From assembly GCF_965276875.1 (NCBI RefSeq), contig NZ_OZ255701.1:682001-746000 (forward strand): 64,000 nucleotides of DNA, read 5' to 3'. The position numbers and the translations under genes were made by a program. Of the stretch, positions 16,481 through 23,812 are shown one piece after another. The notes beneath the pieces were generated by a model, which saw only the letters and a program-made list of their open reading frames with translations, searched no databases and was not told the DNA's origin. How positions within the stretch are numbered: the stretch's first letter is position 1; each line of letters starts with the position of its first letter. Origin of the DNA: Lichenicoccus sp965276875. GTDB lineage: Bacteria > Pseudomonadota > Alphaproteobacteria > Acetobacterales > Acetobacteraceae.

Positions 16481-17004
16481 TGTCCCAGCCCCTCGGCGTC
16501 GGGCTGGGTGGGATCGGCCGCGGAGCTTCGGGGTCTCAACTTGCCCAGAAGAGCGGTCGGTATCTCGGAGGTCAGCCCACGCGGCGCCGAGCTCCCTGGC
16601 CTGCCGGGAAGGGCGTGACGGTTCTCGTGGCGGGTCCGGTCGGACATGCGGCGTCGGCCGGACCGAGCGGCGATCGTCACCGGCGCGACGGCCGGACAGA
16701 AGGCGCGAAGGGTCGCGGGTGCGCGTTCCCGCTTGTTTGGGAGCCGCGCGTCCCACACGGCCTCCGTGATGGCCTGATCTGGCCGAAGGACGGCTGAAGC
16801 CTTGATCGCCTGAGCCGCAACGGCAGCCGGCCAACTTTCTTCCCCTGGCCGCAAGCGGCCATTCCTCGCGAGACAAGAAAGCTGTCCGGCCGCCGTCCTC
16901 CGCTGCGCTGCGGGCCGAAGGCTGCGTCGTCGATCACCTCCGGCCTGTCGATCGCCATCGAGGCCGCGATGGGCGCGGGCTCGATCAGACAAGGAACTAC
17001 CACC
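16481..17004 (+). promoter_or_regulatory. Gene-poor leader region before DUF736
   Basis: There is no gene with convincing start, length and codon bias in these 520 bp. The last 165 bp repeat the leader of the DUF2493 gene: a CTTCCCCTGGCC...GGCCATTCCTCGCG hairpin-like element, the block CCGTCCTCCGCTGCGCTGCG near 16,892, GAGGCCGCGATGGGCGCG near 16,960, and a terminal ATCAGACAAGGAACTACC before the ATG. A common promoter or leader controlling both genes is likely. Confidence 0.45.
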
Positions 17005-17331
17005 ATGGCGACCATCGGCACCTTCAAGAAGTCCGGCACCGGCTACACCGGCGCGATCACCACCCTCTCGCTCCAGGCCAAGAACGTCCGCATCGTTCCC
17101 GAGGAGACCCGCTCCAACGACAACGCCCCCTCCCACCGGGTCTTCGTCGGCCAGGTCGAGATCGGCGCCGCCTGGGCCAAGCGTTCCAACGAGGACCGAG
17201 CCTACCTGGGCCTCAAGCTCGACGACCCGAGCTTCACCGCTCCGATCTACGCCAACCTCTTCGACGACGAGGGCAGTGAGACCTACAGCCTCATCTGGTC
17301 GCGCCCGAACGGCAAGCGCAACGGCGATTGA
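17005..17331 (+). CDS. DUF736 family protein
   Basis: A 108-residue protein that matches DUF736 over its full length: MATIGTFKKSGTGYTGAITTLSLQAKNVRIVPEE, then the HRVFVGQVEIGAAWAKRSNEDRAYLGLKLDDPSF core and a terminal YSLIWSRPNGKRNGD. DUF736 genes are hallmarks of alphaproteobacterial plasmids and ICEs and are usually single-domain beta-rich proteins of unknown function. The start is fixed by the conserved leader end. A perfect hairpin follows 14 bp after the stop. Confidence 0.85.
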   Translation: MATIGTFKKSGTGYTGAITTLSLQAKNVRIVPEETRSNDNAPSHRVFVGQVEIGAAWAKRSNEDRAYLGLKLDDPSFTAPIYANLFDDEGSETYSLIWSRPNGKRNGD

Positions 17332-17344
17332 CCCGACCCCCGAT

Positions 17345-17370
17345 GCCCCGCCCGGACCACCGGGCGGGGC
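17345..17370. terminator. Perfect 11-bp hairpin between convergent genes
   Basis: GCCCCGCCCGG and its reverse complement enclose ACCA. It lies between the DUF736 stop and the end of the PAS-like gene on the opposite strand, so it could terminate both transcripts. Confidence 0.65.
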
Positions 17371-17388
17371 GAAGGCGTGCTTTGCATT

Positions 17389-17823
17389 TCAGGCGACAGC
17401 GACCACCCCGCAGAGCACGACGTCGGGCGAACCGTCGTCGTTCGCTAAGGGAAGATACACGCGTGCGACCCGGCAGGAGCGACCGCGCGCTCCGAGCTCG
17501 TCCTCGATCACGACCGGCCGCGCCGTTTCGATAGCCGACCTTGCCTCCTCCTCGGCGTCGCCCCGCGTCGGCGTTAGTCGCGTGGCGGGCGCGCCCGCGA
17601 GCGACTCGCCGTACAGCGCATCGACTTCGGCGCCGCTGGCAGTGATGGTGAGTTGCTGCCCTCCGTTTGTGGTGCGCGTGAGCAGCACGGTCAGGGGGGC
17701 CAAATCGGCGAGCGCGGCGGGCACGAGCGCACTTACCAATGGCAACGACCCGCCGTCGCAGTGCGCCCGCCAGAGCTGCACCAGCCGGCCGAGCCTAGGA
17801 TGGCGCTGCTCGATCAACGTCAT
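17389..17823 (-). CDS. PAS-like domain protein
   Basis: A 144-residue protein on the minus strand. The region ADLAPLTVLLTRTTNGGQQLTITASGAEVDALYGESLAGAPATRLTP (about residues 40-90) resembles the PAS_5-type sensor domain of alphaproteobacterial proteins. The last 35 residues (RSCRVARVYLPLANDDGSPDVVLCGVVAV) form the final strands. Longer upstream in-frame codons run through the operator and the XRE gene and are not plausible, so the ATG at 17823 is chosen. It diverges from the XRE gene over an inverted repeat, suggesting that the pair is a sensor/repressor unit controlling the element. The ligand is unknown. Confidence 0.6.
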   Translation of the reverse strand: MTLIEQRHPRLGRLVQLWRAHCDGGSLPLVSALVPAALADLAPLTVLLTRTTNGGQQLTITASGAEVDALYGESLAGAPATRLTPTRGDAEEEARSAIETARPVVIEDELGARGRSCRVARVYLPLANDDGSPDVVLCGVVAVA

Positions 17824-17853
17824 GGCGATCTCCGTGTTGAGCGGGGGACATAA

Positions 17854-17874
17854 CCAGATTTTCTGATAATCTGG
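17854..17874. promoter_or_regulatory. Inverted repeat, candidate operator of the XRE regulator
   Basis: CCAGATT and AATCTGG are separated by 7 bp. The dyad lies in the 99-bp space between the divergent PAS-like and XRE genes, in a locally AT-rich stretch, 48 bp before the XRE start. This is the expected place for an autoregulatory operator. Confidence 0.6.
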
Positions 17875-17922
17875 AACTCCGATTACTGGGTCTGTCGGTT
17901 TCAACAATGCCGACACGGGCGC

Positions 17923-18180
17923 ATGCCCAAGACCCTCCGTACGCCACGACAACTGCGCCTGATCGACTTGCTCGTCGAGCAACGCAAACGCGCGGGCTTG
18001 AGCCAGGCCGATCTCGCCAAAGAACTTGGCCGGTATCAATCGGTGATCTCCTCGATGGAAGGCGGGGGCCGTCGCATCGACATTGTTGAGCTGCTCGACG
18101 TCGCGCAAGTGATCGGGCTCGACGTGCATAAGCTCATCGACGAGTTGCTCGCCATTTCGAATACGGCCGCCAGAACCTGA
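17923..18180 (+). CDS. XRE-family transcriptional regulator
   Basis: An 85-residue protein that is almost entirely an HTH_3 domain: RQLRLIDLLVEQRKRAGLSQADLAKELGRYQSVISSMEGGGRRIDIVELLDVAQVIGL, with the recognition helix at about residues 36-46. It is the size of a small phage or ICE repressor. It diverges from the PAS-like gene over an inverted repeat and lies just upstream of the replication/transfer region, so it is a good candidate for the regulator that holds the element quiescent. The 145 bp after it show no gene. Confidence 0.85.
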   Translation: MPKTLRTPRQLRLIDLLVEQRKRAGLSQADLAKELGRYQSVISSMEGGGRRIDIVELLDVAQVIGLDVHKLIDELLAISNTAART

Positions 18181-18325
18181 ACGAGCATGCGTTGCTTCGC
18201 CGATTCATGGTCAAGATGTCGCTCACCGGGAGCGTTGGCATCCGGCAAGGGTTTGTCGTGGTAGTGTCATCGACGGTGGGGATGTGGAGCGTTGCGCTTT
18301 CGCGTGTGCCGTCCGGAGTAACGCC

Positions 18326-19103
18326 ATGTCCAACGCTGCCGGCCCCGTCGCCGCCTACCTTTATACATTGAGCCTCGATGCCTCCGGCTTGGCTTGGGAG
18401 TATCTGCGGCGCAACAGGAATTATGAACAGGACTGGCAGCGGCACGGACGTGCTCGTGGCCCGGATGAAGTCGCGCGCACCAATCGCTATGCCGAGCCTT
18501 GGGGGTTGCGATTTCCTTGAGGATCCAGCCCTCGACGCGCGCATAGCGGAGCCCTTCTGGCATCCTGAGCCCGACCCGTTCGTCGCGCTCGGCCCGGCGG
18601 TCACGGACGGCGCTGCGTCGTTCAGCCTCTGGGCGATCCCTGGTCCGAAGAGCCTCGTCCATGACGGCCGCCGCCTCTTGATGCGCACCACGCTCGGGCG
18701 GCGCGTCGTGCGTCTGGCGGTCGCCCTGACACTGAATGACGGTGCGCCGTTCGCCTACGCGGTGCCCGCCGGTCTACGAAATCGGCGGGGCATGAAGGCG
18801 GCGGCCGATCTCGACGCGGCGCTGGCCGGCGCGCCCCTCGACTCCCGCGCATCCGCCGTGCCGCGCAACGCGATCGTGCATATGCGCTCGCTACAGGCCC
18901 TCGACGCCGAGCGCGACGGCCTATCCGAGCGCGCCATCGCCGAACTGATCTTCGGCACCGTGGGCGATCCGCTGAGCTGGAACGACAGCGCGCTGCGCGC
19001 CAATGTCCGCTATCTGCTCGATCACGGCCGCGCCTATCGCGACGGCGGCTATTGCGACCTGATCCACCCAAAGCCGCCGAAGAGCAAAGCCGCAAAGCCG
19101 TAA
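18326..19103 (+). pseudogene. DUF6499/DUF2285 protein split by a frameshift
   Basis: The first frame (18326-18520, 64 residues) begins with AWEYLRRNRNYEQDWQRHG, the N-terminal domain usually found in front of DUF2285, and ends at WGLRFP-stop. The next frame picks up immediately with EDPALDARIAEPFWHPEPDPFVAL and continues through a full DUF2285 domain to 19103. Deleting one T from the CCTT at 18515-18518 would restore a single protein of about 258 residues. Either the gene is inactivated, a sequencing error is present, or the two halves are made separately (an ATG at 18489 could start the second). DUF2285 proteins are probable DNA-binding regulators of ICEs. Confidence 0.7.
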
Positions 19104-19220
19104 CAGGAGGAAAGCGGCTCGCGCCGAACCTCCCTCCGATCGCCTCCGGGCCTCGTCCAGCTTGCCCCCACTGCGCGGCGCTTCTGCCGCGCCCGACACG
19201 GTCGGACGGAGCGGCACGCG

Positions 19221-19484
19221 ATGACCCAGGCTGCGATCAAGGACACCCCAGCCCGCGAGACCGCGCCTCGGGCCGCCTCGCGCTATCTGTCGAACGACGA
19301 GGCGGCGGATTTCCTCAAGCTCTCGCCGCGCACGCTGGAGAAGCAGCGCGTCGTCGGCGGAGGGCCGAAGTTCCGCAAGTTCGGTCGCCGCGTCGTCTAC
19401 GCCATCGAGGACCTGGAGAGCTGGGCCAACGCCCGCTCGTGCGACACCACCTCCGATCCAAAATACCTCGCGGCGACGCGCTGA
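19221..19484 (+). CDS. AlpA/excisionase-like HTH protein
   Basis: An 87-residue protein with the MerR-like winged HTH of the excisionase/AlpA family at residues 21-70: RYLSNDEAADFLKLSPRTLEKQRVVGGGPKFRKFGRRVVYAIEDLESWANAR. In ICEs of this type the gene sits directly before repA and probably regulates replication or excision; which of the two is not visible. There is only a short gap before repA, consistent with co-transcription. Confidence 0.8.
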   Translation: MTQAAIKDTPARETAPRAASRYLSNDEAADFLKLSPRTLEKQRVVGGGPKFRKFGRRVVYAIEDLESWANARSCDTTSDPKYLAATR

Positions 19485-19503
19485 GCGGCTGGCGATCGTG
19501 GCC

Positions 19504-20382
19504 ATGCCCCATCCCCGCCGCTCCGAACGCGAGCAGCTCGACCTGTTCCGGGCGCTGCCCGGCGACCTCGCCGCGCGCGACCACCAGGACCTCATGGCCT
19601 ACCCGTTCTTCAGCCTGGCCAAGTCGCCGCGCATCCGTCCGATCGACTTTCGCGCCGGCAAGATCGCCATTCGTGTCGAGGCCGTGCCCGAGCATGGCAT
19701 GGCGACCATCTGGGACGCCGACGTGCTGATCTGGGCGGCCTCGCAGATCGTCGAGGCGCGCGACCGTGGCGCCAAGCCGTCGCGCCTGATGGCGACGACG
19801 CCATACGAGGTTCTGACCTTCGTCGGGCGCGGCACCTCAGCGCGCGACTATGACCGGCTCAAGGCGGCGCTCGACCGGCTGCAATCGACGACGATCGCCA
19901 CCTCGATTCGCCAGCCCACCGAGCGGCGGATGCACCGCTTCTCGTGGATCAACGAGTGGAAGGAGCGCGCCGACGCGCACGGCCGGCCCGTCGGGCTCGA
20001 ACTGATCCTCCCGGACTGGTTCTACGCCGGGGTGATGGACGACGCGCTCGTCCTCACCATCGACGACGCCTATTTCGACCTGACCGGGGGGCTGGAGCGC
20101 TGGCTCTACCGCCTGGTCCGCAAGCACGGCGGCCGGCAGGAGGGTGGCTGGAGCTTCGACCTCGCGCATCTCCACGCGAAATCGGGCTCGCTTTCCGCGC
20201 TGAAGCACTTCGCCTTCGACCTGCGCGAGATCGTCCGGCGCCAACCGCTGCCCGGCTACCGGCTCGAGATCGCCGTCGACGCCGGACGCGAGCGGCTGAG
20301 CTTCGCACCCATTCCAGTCGATCCGTTCGCGCGCACCGCGCGCCGGTTCGCCGTTGTGAGCAACCCTGGGGATAAGCTGTGA
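19504..20382 (+). CDS. repA: Replication initiator protein RepA (RPA family)
   Basis: A 292-residue protein that resembles the replication initiator protein A family of alphaproteobacterial plasmids and ICEs. Typical segments are EREQLDLFRALPGDLAARDHQDLMAYPFFSL near the start, YEVLTFVGRGTSARDYDRLKAALDRLQSTTI, and FDLTGGLERWLYRLVRKHGG, a winged-helix region that would contact iterons. Three iteron-like repeats lie 6 bp after its stop, so initiator and origin form one module. GTG 19498 is an alternative start two codons earlier. It implies that the element can replicate autonomously after excision. Confidence 0.85.
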   Translation: MPHPRRSEREQLDLFRALPGDLAARDHQDLMAYPFFSLAKSPRIRPIDFRAGKIAIRVEAVPEHGMATIWDADVLIWAASQIVEARDRGAKPSRLMATTPYEVLTFVGRGTSARDYDRLKAALDRLQSTTIATSIRQPTERRMHRFSWINEWKERADAHGRPVGLELILPDWFYAGVMDDALVLTIDDAYFDLTGGLERWLYRLVRKHGGRQEGGWSFDLAHLHAKSGSLSALKHFAFDLREIVRRQPLPGYRLEIAVDAGRERLSFAPIPVDPFARTARRFAVVSNPGDKL

Positions 20383-20388
20383 ATAGCC

Positions 20389-20529
20389 TCGTGCTATCGA
20401 GGACCGCAGCTATCGTGCTATCGGGGACCCGATCCTCGTGCTATCGGGGACCGAGACCGCACCTAAGTCGTTGTATTACAACGGCGAATTCGCCCTCTAA
20501 CTCTTCTAACTTAGAATCCTTCGGATTCT
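20389..20529 (+). other. Candidate replication origin (oriV): three iterons plus AT-richer dyads
   Basis: Three copies of a 17-bp repeat (TCGTGCTATCGGGGACC, first copy with A at position 11) start at 20389, 20413 and 20436, that is 24 and 23 bp apart. They are followed by a dyad CGTTGTA-t-TACAACG (20469-20483), three TCTAAC repeats, and a hairpin AGAATCC-ttc-GGATTCT (20513-20529) in the lowest-GC stretch of the region. Iterons directly after repA are the usual layout of iteron-regulated origins. No open frame with good codon bias occupies 20383-20731. Confidence 0.78.
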
Positions 20530-20731
20530 TTCTAACGGAAGAGCGGCGCGGTCAAGTTGAACGCAAGTGCCTCGCAGGCGATCTGCGTCAGCTTGCGCAA
20601 AGCTGGTCAGGACTACGACCCGGCCCGCTGCTTTACGCAGAAGAACGCCTTAATACTTCCGAGCGCGGCGCAGTTCAAGCATCTTCGCTTGAGACCGTCG
20701 TCAGCAGCCCATGCTTTCCGAGAGCGGCGCG

Positions 20732-21370
20732 ATGATTGTCGCGCTCCTCAACCAGAAGGGCGGCGTCGGCAAGACGACCCTGGCGCTGCACCTCGCGGGC
20801 GAGCTGGCTGGCCAGGGCACGCGCGTGCTGTTGATCGACGCCGACCCACAAGGCTCGGCGCTCGACTGGGCCGAGCAGCGCGCCCGTGAAGGGCTAACGC
20901 GCCGCTTCGGCGTCGTCGGCTTGGCGCGCGAAAGTCTGCACCACGAAGCCGCCGCGATGGCGAAGGACGCCGACCACGTCGTCATCGACGGGCCGCCGCG
21001 CGTCACCGGCATCGCGCGCTCGGCGCTGCTCGCCGCCGACCTCGTTCTAATCCCCGTGCAGCCCTCGCCGCTCGACGGCTGGGCCTCGGCCGAGATGCTG
21101 CGCCTGCTCGACGAGGCGCGCGTGTTTCGCCCTGACCTGCGCGCTCGGTTCGTGCTCAATCGTTGTGCGGCGCGCACGGTGATCGCACGCGATACCGCCG
21201 CGGCGCTCGCCGACCAGTCGCCGCCGATGCTGCCCTCGCGCATCGGCCAGCGCGTCGCCTTTGCCGATGCCGCCAGCACCGGCCGGCTCGTCGATGAGGC
21301 GGACGGAGCCGAGGCCGCCGGCCGCGAGATCGCGGCGTTCGGCGTGGCCGTGAAGGAGGCGGGGCGGTGA
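20732..21370 (+). CDS. parA: ParA-family partition ATPase
   Basis: A 212-residue small ParA. The deviant Walker A KGGVGKTT is at residues 9-16, the LIDADPQGSALDW motif at about 37-49, and a VVIDGPP Walker B near 80-86. The absence of an N-terminal HTH marks it as a type Ib or MipZ-like ParA, which usually works with a small ribbon-helix-helix partner; such a partner follows directly. An alternative ATG lies at 20711, but the fold starts at MIVALLNQ. It overlaps the next gene by 4 bp (GTGA). Confidence 0.88.
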   Translation: MIVALLNQKGGVGKTTLALHLAGELAGQGTRVLLIDADPQGSALDWAEQRAREGLTRRFGVVGLARESLHHEAAAMAKDADHVVIDGPPRVTGIARSALLAADLVLIPVQPSPLDGWASAEMLRLLDEARVFRPDLRARFVLNRCAARTVIARDTAAALADQSPPMLPSRIGQRVAFADAASTGRLVDEADGAEAAGREIAAFGVAVKEAGR

Positions 21371-21627
21371 GCGGGCGTGAGTCCCGGCCGGCGGCGTTCG
21401 TGGCGCGCCCGCGCGACCCGGACGCCTGGGTCCGCGCGCCGGAACCGGCCGCGGCGCCCGCCAGCGTCAAGGGTGAGGTGTTCACCGCCCGGCTGACGGT
21501 GGACGTCACCCCGGCGCTGCGCGGCCGCATCAAGGTCGCGGCGTTCACGCGCGGCCTGACCGTCGCCGATATGCTCCGGGCGATGCTGGAGCAGGCCTTT
21601 CCCGAGCCGGACGGGAGCGCCCAATGA
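21367..21627 (+). CDS. Probable ribbon-helix-helix partner of ParA
   Basis: An 86-residue protein starting at GTG overlapping the parA stop. The first 35 residues are a disordered Pro/Arg/Ala tail. The rest (VFTARLTVDVTPALRGRIKVAAFTRGLTVADMLRAMLEQAF) fits a ribbon-helix-helix fold: one strand followed by two helices. Size, position and tail match centromere-binding proteins such as ParG that pair with small ParA proteins. It overlaps the DUF2840 gene by 4 bp. Confidence 0.65.
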   Translation: MSGRESRPAAFVARPRDPDAWVRAPEPAAAPASVKGEVFTARLTVDVTPALRGRIKVAAFTRGLTVADMLRAMLEQAFPEPDGSAQ

Positions 21628-22103
21628 CCGCCGGGTCGAAGCGCGGTCTGACCCGCGTCACCGTGCTGTTCCTGCCCGAGCGGGTGAACGACCGCGTGCG
21701 CTTCGGCACGCCCGCCGCCGAGCGCATCATCGACCGGCGCTGCCGCGTCGATCTGTTCGAGCCGGGCGCGGTGTTCGGCTACGTCCAATGGCGGGCCAAC
21801 CGTTACGGGACTGAGCATTGGCGGCTCTGGGTCTTGCAGGCGGTGCCTCGCGGTGAACGCGCCGAGACAGTCCCCGGCGTCGCACCCGCCGCTCACATCT
21901 GGCTGAGCGCCGGCGGCGTCGCCAGGGTGACGCGCACGTTGGCGCTGATCGACGCGATCGAGGCGCAGGCGCTCGATCCGGCGGCGCTTCCGGAAAGCTA
22001 CTGGCGCACCGCGCACAACCGGATCGCCGCCGGCTTGGAGCCGCGCATCTATGCGCCGGCCGAGGCCGACGAGCGCCGTTTGCGCGGCGAGATGCGCCCA
22101 TGA
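21624..22103 (+). CDS. DUF2840 family protein
   Basis: A 159-residue protein with typical DUF2840 segments: LTRVTVLFLPERVNDRVRFG at the start, then FEPGAVFGYVQWRANRYGTEHWRLWVLQA and the C-terminal YWRTAHNRIAAGLEPRIYAPAEADERRLRGE. DUF2840 genes sit between parA and traF in this type of ICE in nearly invariant order; their function is unknown. Both ends overlap neighbours by 4 bp (ATGA), so expression is coupled to partition and transfer genes. Confidence 0.82.
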   Translation: MTAGSKRGLTRVTVLFLPERVNDRVRFGTPAAERIIDRRCRVDLFEPGAVFGYVQWRANRYGTEHWRLWVLQAVPRGERAETVPGVAPAAHIWLSAGGVARVTRTLALIDAIEAQALDPAALPESYWRTAHNRIAAGLEPRIYAPAEADERRLRGEMRP

Positions 22104-22621
22104 CGTTGCGTCTGTCGTTCGGCCGCATCGCCGCCTTCCATCTCGCCGTGCTCGGCGCGGGACTCGTCATCGTCTCGACGGCGGACATCTGGCCGCTGCG
22201 CGTCGTCTACAACGCCAGCGCCAGCGTGCCGCTCGGCTGGTATGCGGTCGGCAGTGCGGACGCGTTGGCGGTCGGCGACCTGGTGGTCGCGCGGCCGCCG
22301 CTGCGCGCCGAGCGGCTGCTAGTCGAGCGCGGCTACCTCGCCGACGGCGTGCCCATCCTGAAGTTCGTGCGGGCGCGCGCGGGCCAAACCATCTGCCGCG
22401 ACGGCGACAAGGTGACGATCGACGCATCGCCGGTCGGGATGGCCCGCGACCGCGACGGCGCGGGACGCGAGCTGCCGCGCTGGACCGGCTGCCGCGTGCT
22501 GGGGCCGGGCGAGGTCTTCCTGTTCAACGAGTCGGCACCCGGCTCCTTCGACGGCCGCTATTTCGGCCCCGTTTCCATCAACAGCATCATCGGAAAGGCG
22601 ACACCCCTATGGACGTGGTGA
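22100..22621 (+). CDS. traF: Conjugative transfer signal peptidase TraF
   Basis: A 173-residue S26-family serine peptidase. An N-terminal membrane anchor (about residues 10-30) precedes the catalytic motif SVPLGWY with Ser42; the general base is likely Lys88 in the ILKFVRARAG segment; the last box is GRYFGPVSINSIIGKA. In IncP plasmids TraF matures and cyclises the TrbC pilin, and a trbC gene is present at 29,583-29,921. Its stop overlaps the transglycosylase start by 13 bp. Confidence 0.87.
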   Translation: MTLRLSFGRIAAFHLAVLGAGLVIVSTADIWPLRVVYNASASVPLGWYAVGSADALAVGDLVVARPPLRAERLLVERGYLADGVPILKFVRARAGQTICRDGDKVTIDASPVGMARDRDGAGRELPRWTGCRVLGPGEVFLFNESAPGSFDGRYFGPVSINSIIGKATPLWTW

Positions 22622-23562
22622 GGATCTCCGTGGTGGGCGCGATCGCCGCCTGTTCGTCGCTTATGCTGCTGTCGACCACGCGCCTCGGGCACGCCGAACC
22701 TGCGACGGTCCCGACAAGGCCCGTCGCACCCCCCGTGGACCGAACTCCCGGCGAAGCCCAGCCCGCCAATCCGGTCGTGCGCGTGTCACCTTTCTCGCTT
22801 TCCGGCCCGGTGCTCGTGCCGCCGCAATCCACCAATCCGACCATCTACGGCGCGTCGCTGTACCCGCGGCCACGCTTCCAAGGCGGGGCCATCTCGCAGT
22901 GGGACGAGATGATCGAGGAAGCGGCGCGGCGGTTCAATCTGCCGCGGTCGTGGGTGCGCGGCGTCATTCGGATGGAGAGCGGCGGGCAGACGATGCTGAA
23001 CGGTCGCCCGATCACCTCATTGGCAGGTGCGATGGGCCTCATGCAGGTCATGCCCGAGACGTTCGCCGAGATGACCCGGCGCTACGGCCTCGGCAGCGAT
23101 CCCTACGAGCCGCGCGCCAACATCCTCGCCGGCACCGCGTTCCTGCGCGAGATGTACGACCGCTATGGGACAGCGCACTTTCTGGCCGCCTACAATGCCG
23201 GGCCTGGGCGCGTCGATGACCATCTTCGCAGCGGTCGACCGCTTCCCGATGAGACCCAACGCTACGTCCGGACGCTCGCGCCGCAGCTCCTCGGTGACAC
23301 CGGCGAAGGCGCGGTATCGACGCCGCAGGTGCAGGACTTGACCAGCGCCGACGCGATGCGACGCGCGGCTCTCTCTCCTTCCCGGCGGACATTGCGTGTG
23401 GCCCCACGCCCCGAAGCAGCTCCGCTCTTCGTCGCGGCGAATGCGCGCCTGTCGTCGGATTTCGGGCAGCAGGACATGCAGCCAAACGACGCGCTGTTCA
23501 TCCGCCTCGCGCACCAGGATCAGCGTCGCGTTGAACCGCGCAATGACAGTGGTGACAACTGA
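22609..23562 (+). CDS. Lytic transglycosylase of the conjugation apparatus
   Basis: A 317-residue protein. It has a signal-peptide-like N-terminus (about residues 1-29), a proline-rich linker and a lysozyme-like SLT domain at about 93-230. The catalytic glutamate is E123 in RMESGG, followed by the family motifs GLMQVMPET and AAYNAGPGRV. Such enzymes open peptidoglycan locally for assembly of the mating channel (TrbN/VirB1 role). The ATG at 22609 overlaps traF, whereas longer upstream frames lie inside traF. The C-terminal 85 residues are a variable tail. Confidence 0.85.
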   Translation: MDVVRISVVGAIAACSSLMLLSTTRLGHAEPATVPTRPVAPPVDRTPGEAQPANPVVRVSPFSLSGPVLVPPQSTNPTIYGASLYPRPRFQGGAISQWDEMIEEAARRFNLPRSWVRGVIRMESGGQTMLNGRPITSLAGAMGLMQVMPETFAEMTRRYGLGSDPYEPRANILAGTAFLREMYDRYGTAHFLAAYNAGPGRVDDHLRSGRPLPDETQRYVRTLAPQLLGDTGEGAVSTPQVQDLTSADAMRRAALSPSRRTLRVAPRPEAAPLFVAANARLSSDFGQQDMQPNDALFIRLAHQDQRRVEPRNDSGDN

Positions 23563-23625
23563 CCGATGTGCAGACCCGGCATCTTGCCCGACTGGAGGAA
23601 CGACCGTGAGGGAGAGACGAAAGTC

Positions 23626-23649
23626 GAGGGCGAGGGCGAGGGCGAGGGC
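23626..23649 (+). repeat. Tandem hexamer repeat (GAGGGC)4
   Basis: Four perfect copies of GAGGGC lie in the 250-bp non-coding gap between the transglycosylase and relaxase genes. Such short repeats are prone to slippage; a link to the nearby candidate oriT is possible but unproven. Confidence 0.6.
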
Positions 23650-23714
23650 AAGATAGAAGGCCGCGGCACGCGGCGGGGCTTTCGCCCAGGTCTGCACGTC
23701 GGTGGGCGCGGCAC

Positions 23715-23765
23715 GCGCCTGAGGGGGAGCCGTGCTTCGCTCAGGTGCAAGCTGTTCGTAACAGC
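23715..23765 (+). other. Candidate origin of transfer (oriT)
   Basis: Two inverted repeats follow one another directly upstream of the relaxase gene: GCGCCTGAG / CTCAGGTGC (one mismatch, 16-nt spacer, 23715-23748) and the perfect GCTGTT-cgt-AACAGC (23751-23765). Relaxase genes commonly lie next to their oriT, which carries such dyads beside the nick site. The nick position cannot be read from the sequence, so this remains a candidate. Confidence 0.4.
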
Positions 23766-23812
23766 CAGGTTTTCGCGTGCTTCGTCCGACCGGCTACGCT
23801 GGAGAGCGCACC

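Noticed and set aside
16480..16797. 105-codon frame after the membrane protein gene
   Set aside because: No Shine-Dalgarno, low-complexity Gly/Arg composition, and it lies in the conserved leader region.
20557..20731. Short frame between the iterons and parA
   Set aside because: No ribosome-binding site or family resemblance, and it runs into parA in another frame; treated as part of the origin region.
23626..23649. Possible CRISPR-like repeat array
   Set aside because: The four hexamers are contiguous, with no spacers; it is a simple tandem repeat. No CRISPR array or cas gene was seen in the window.
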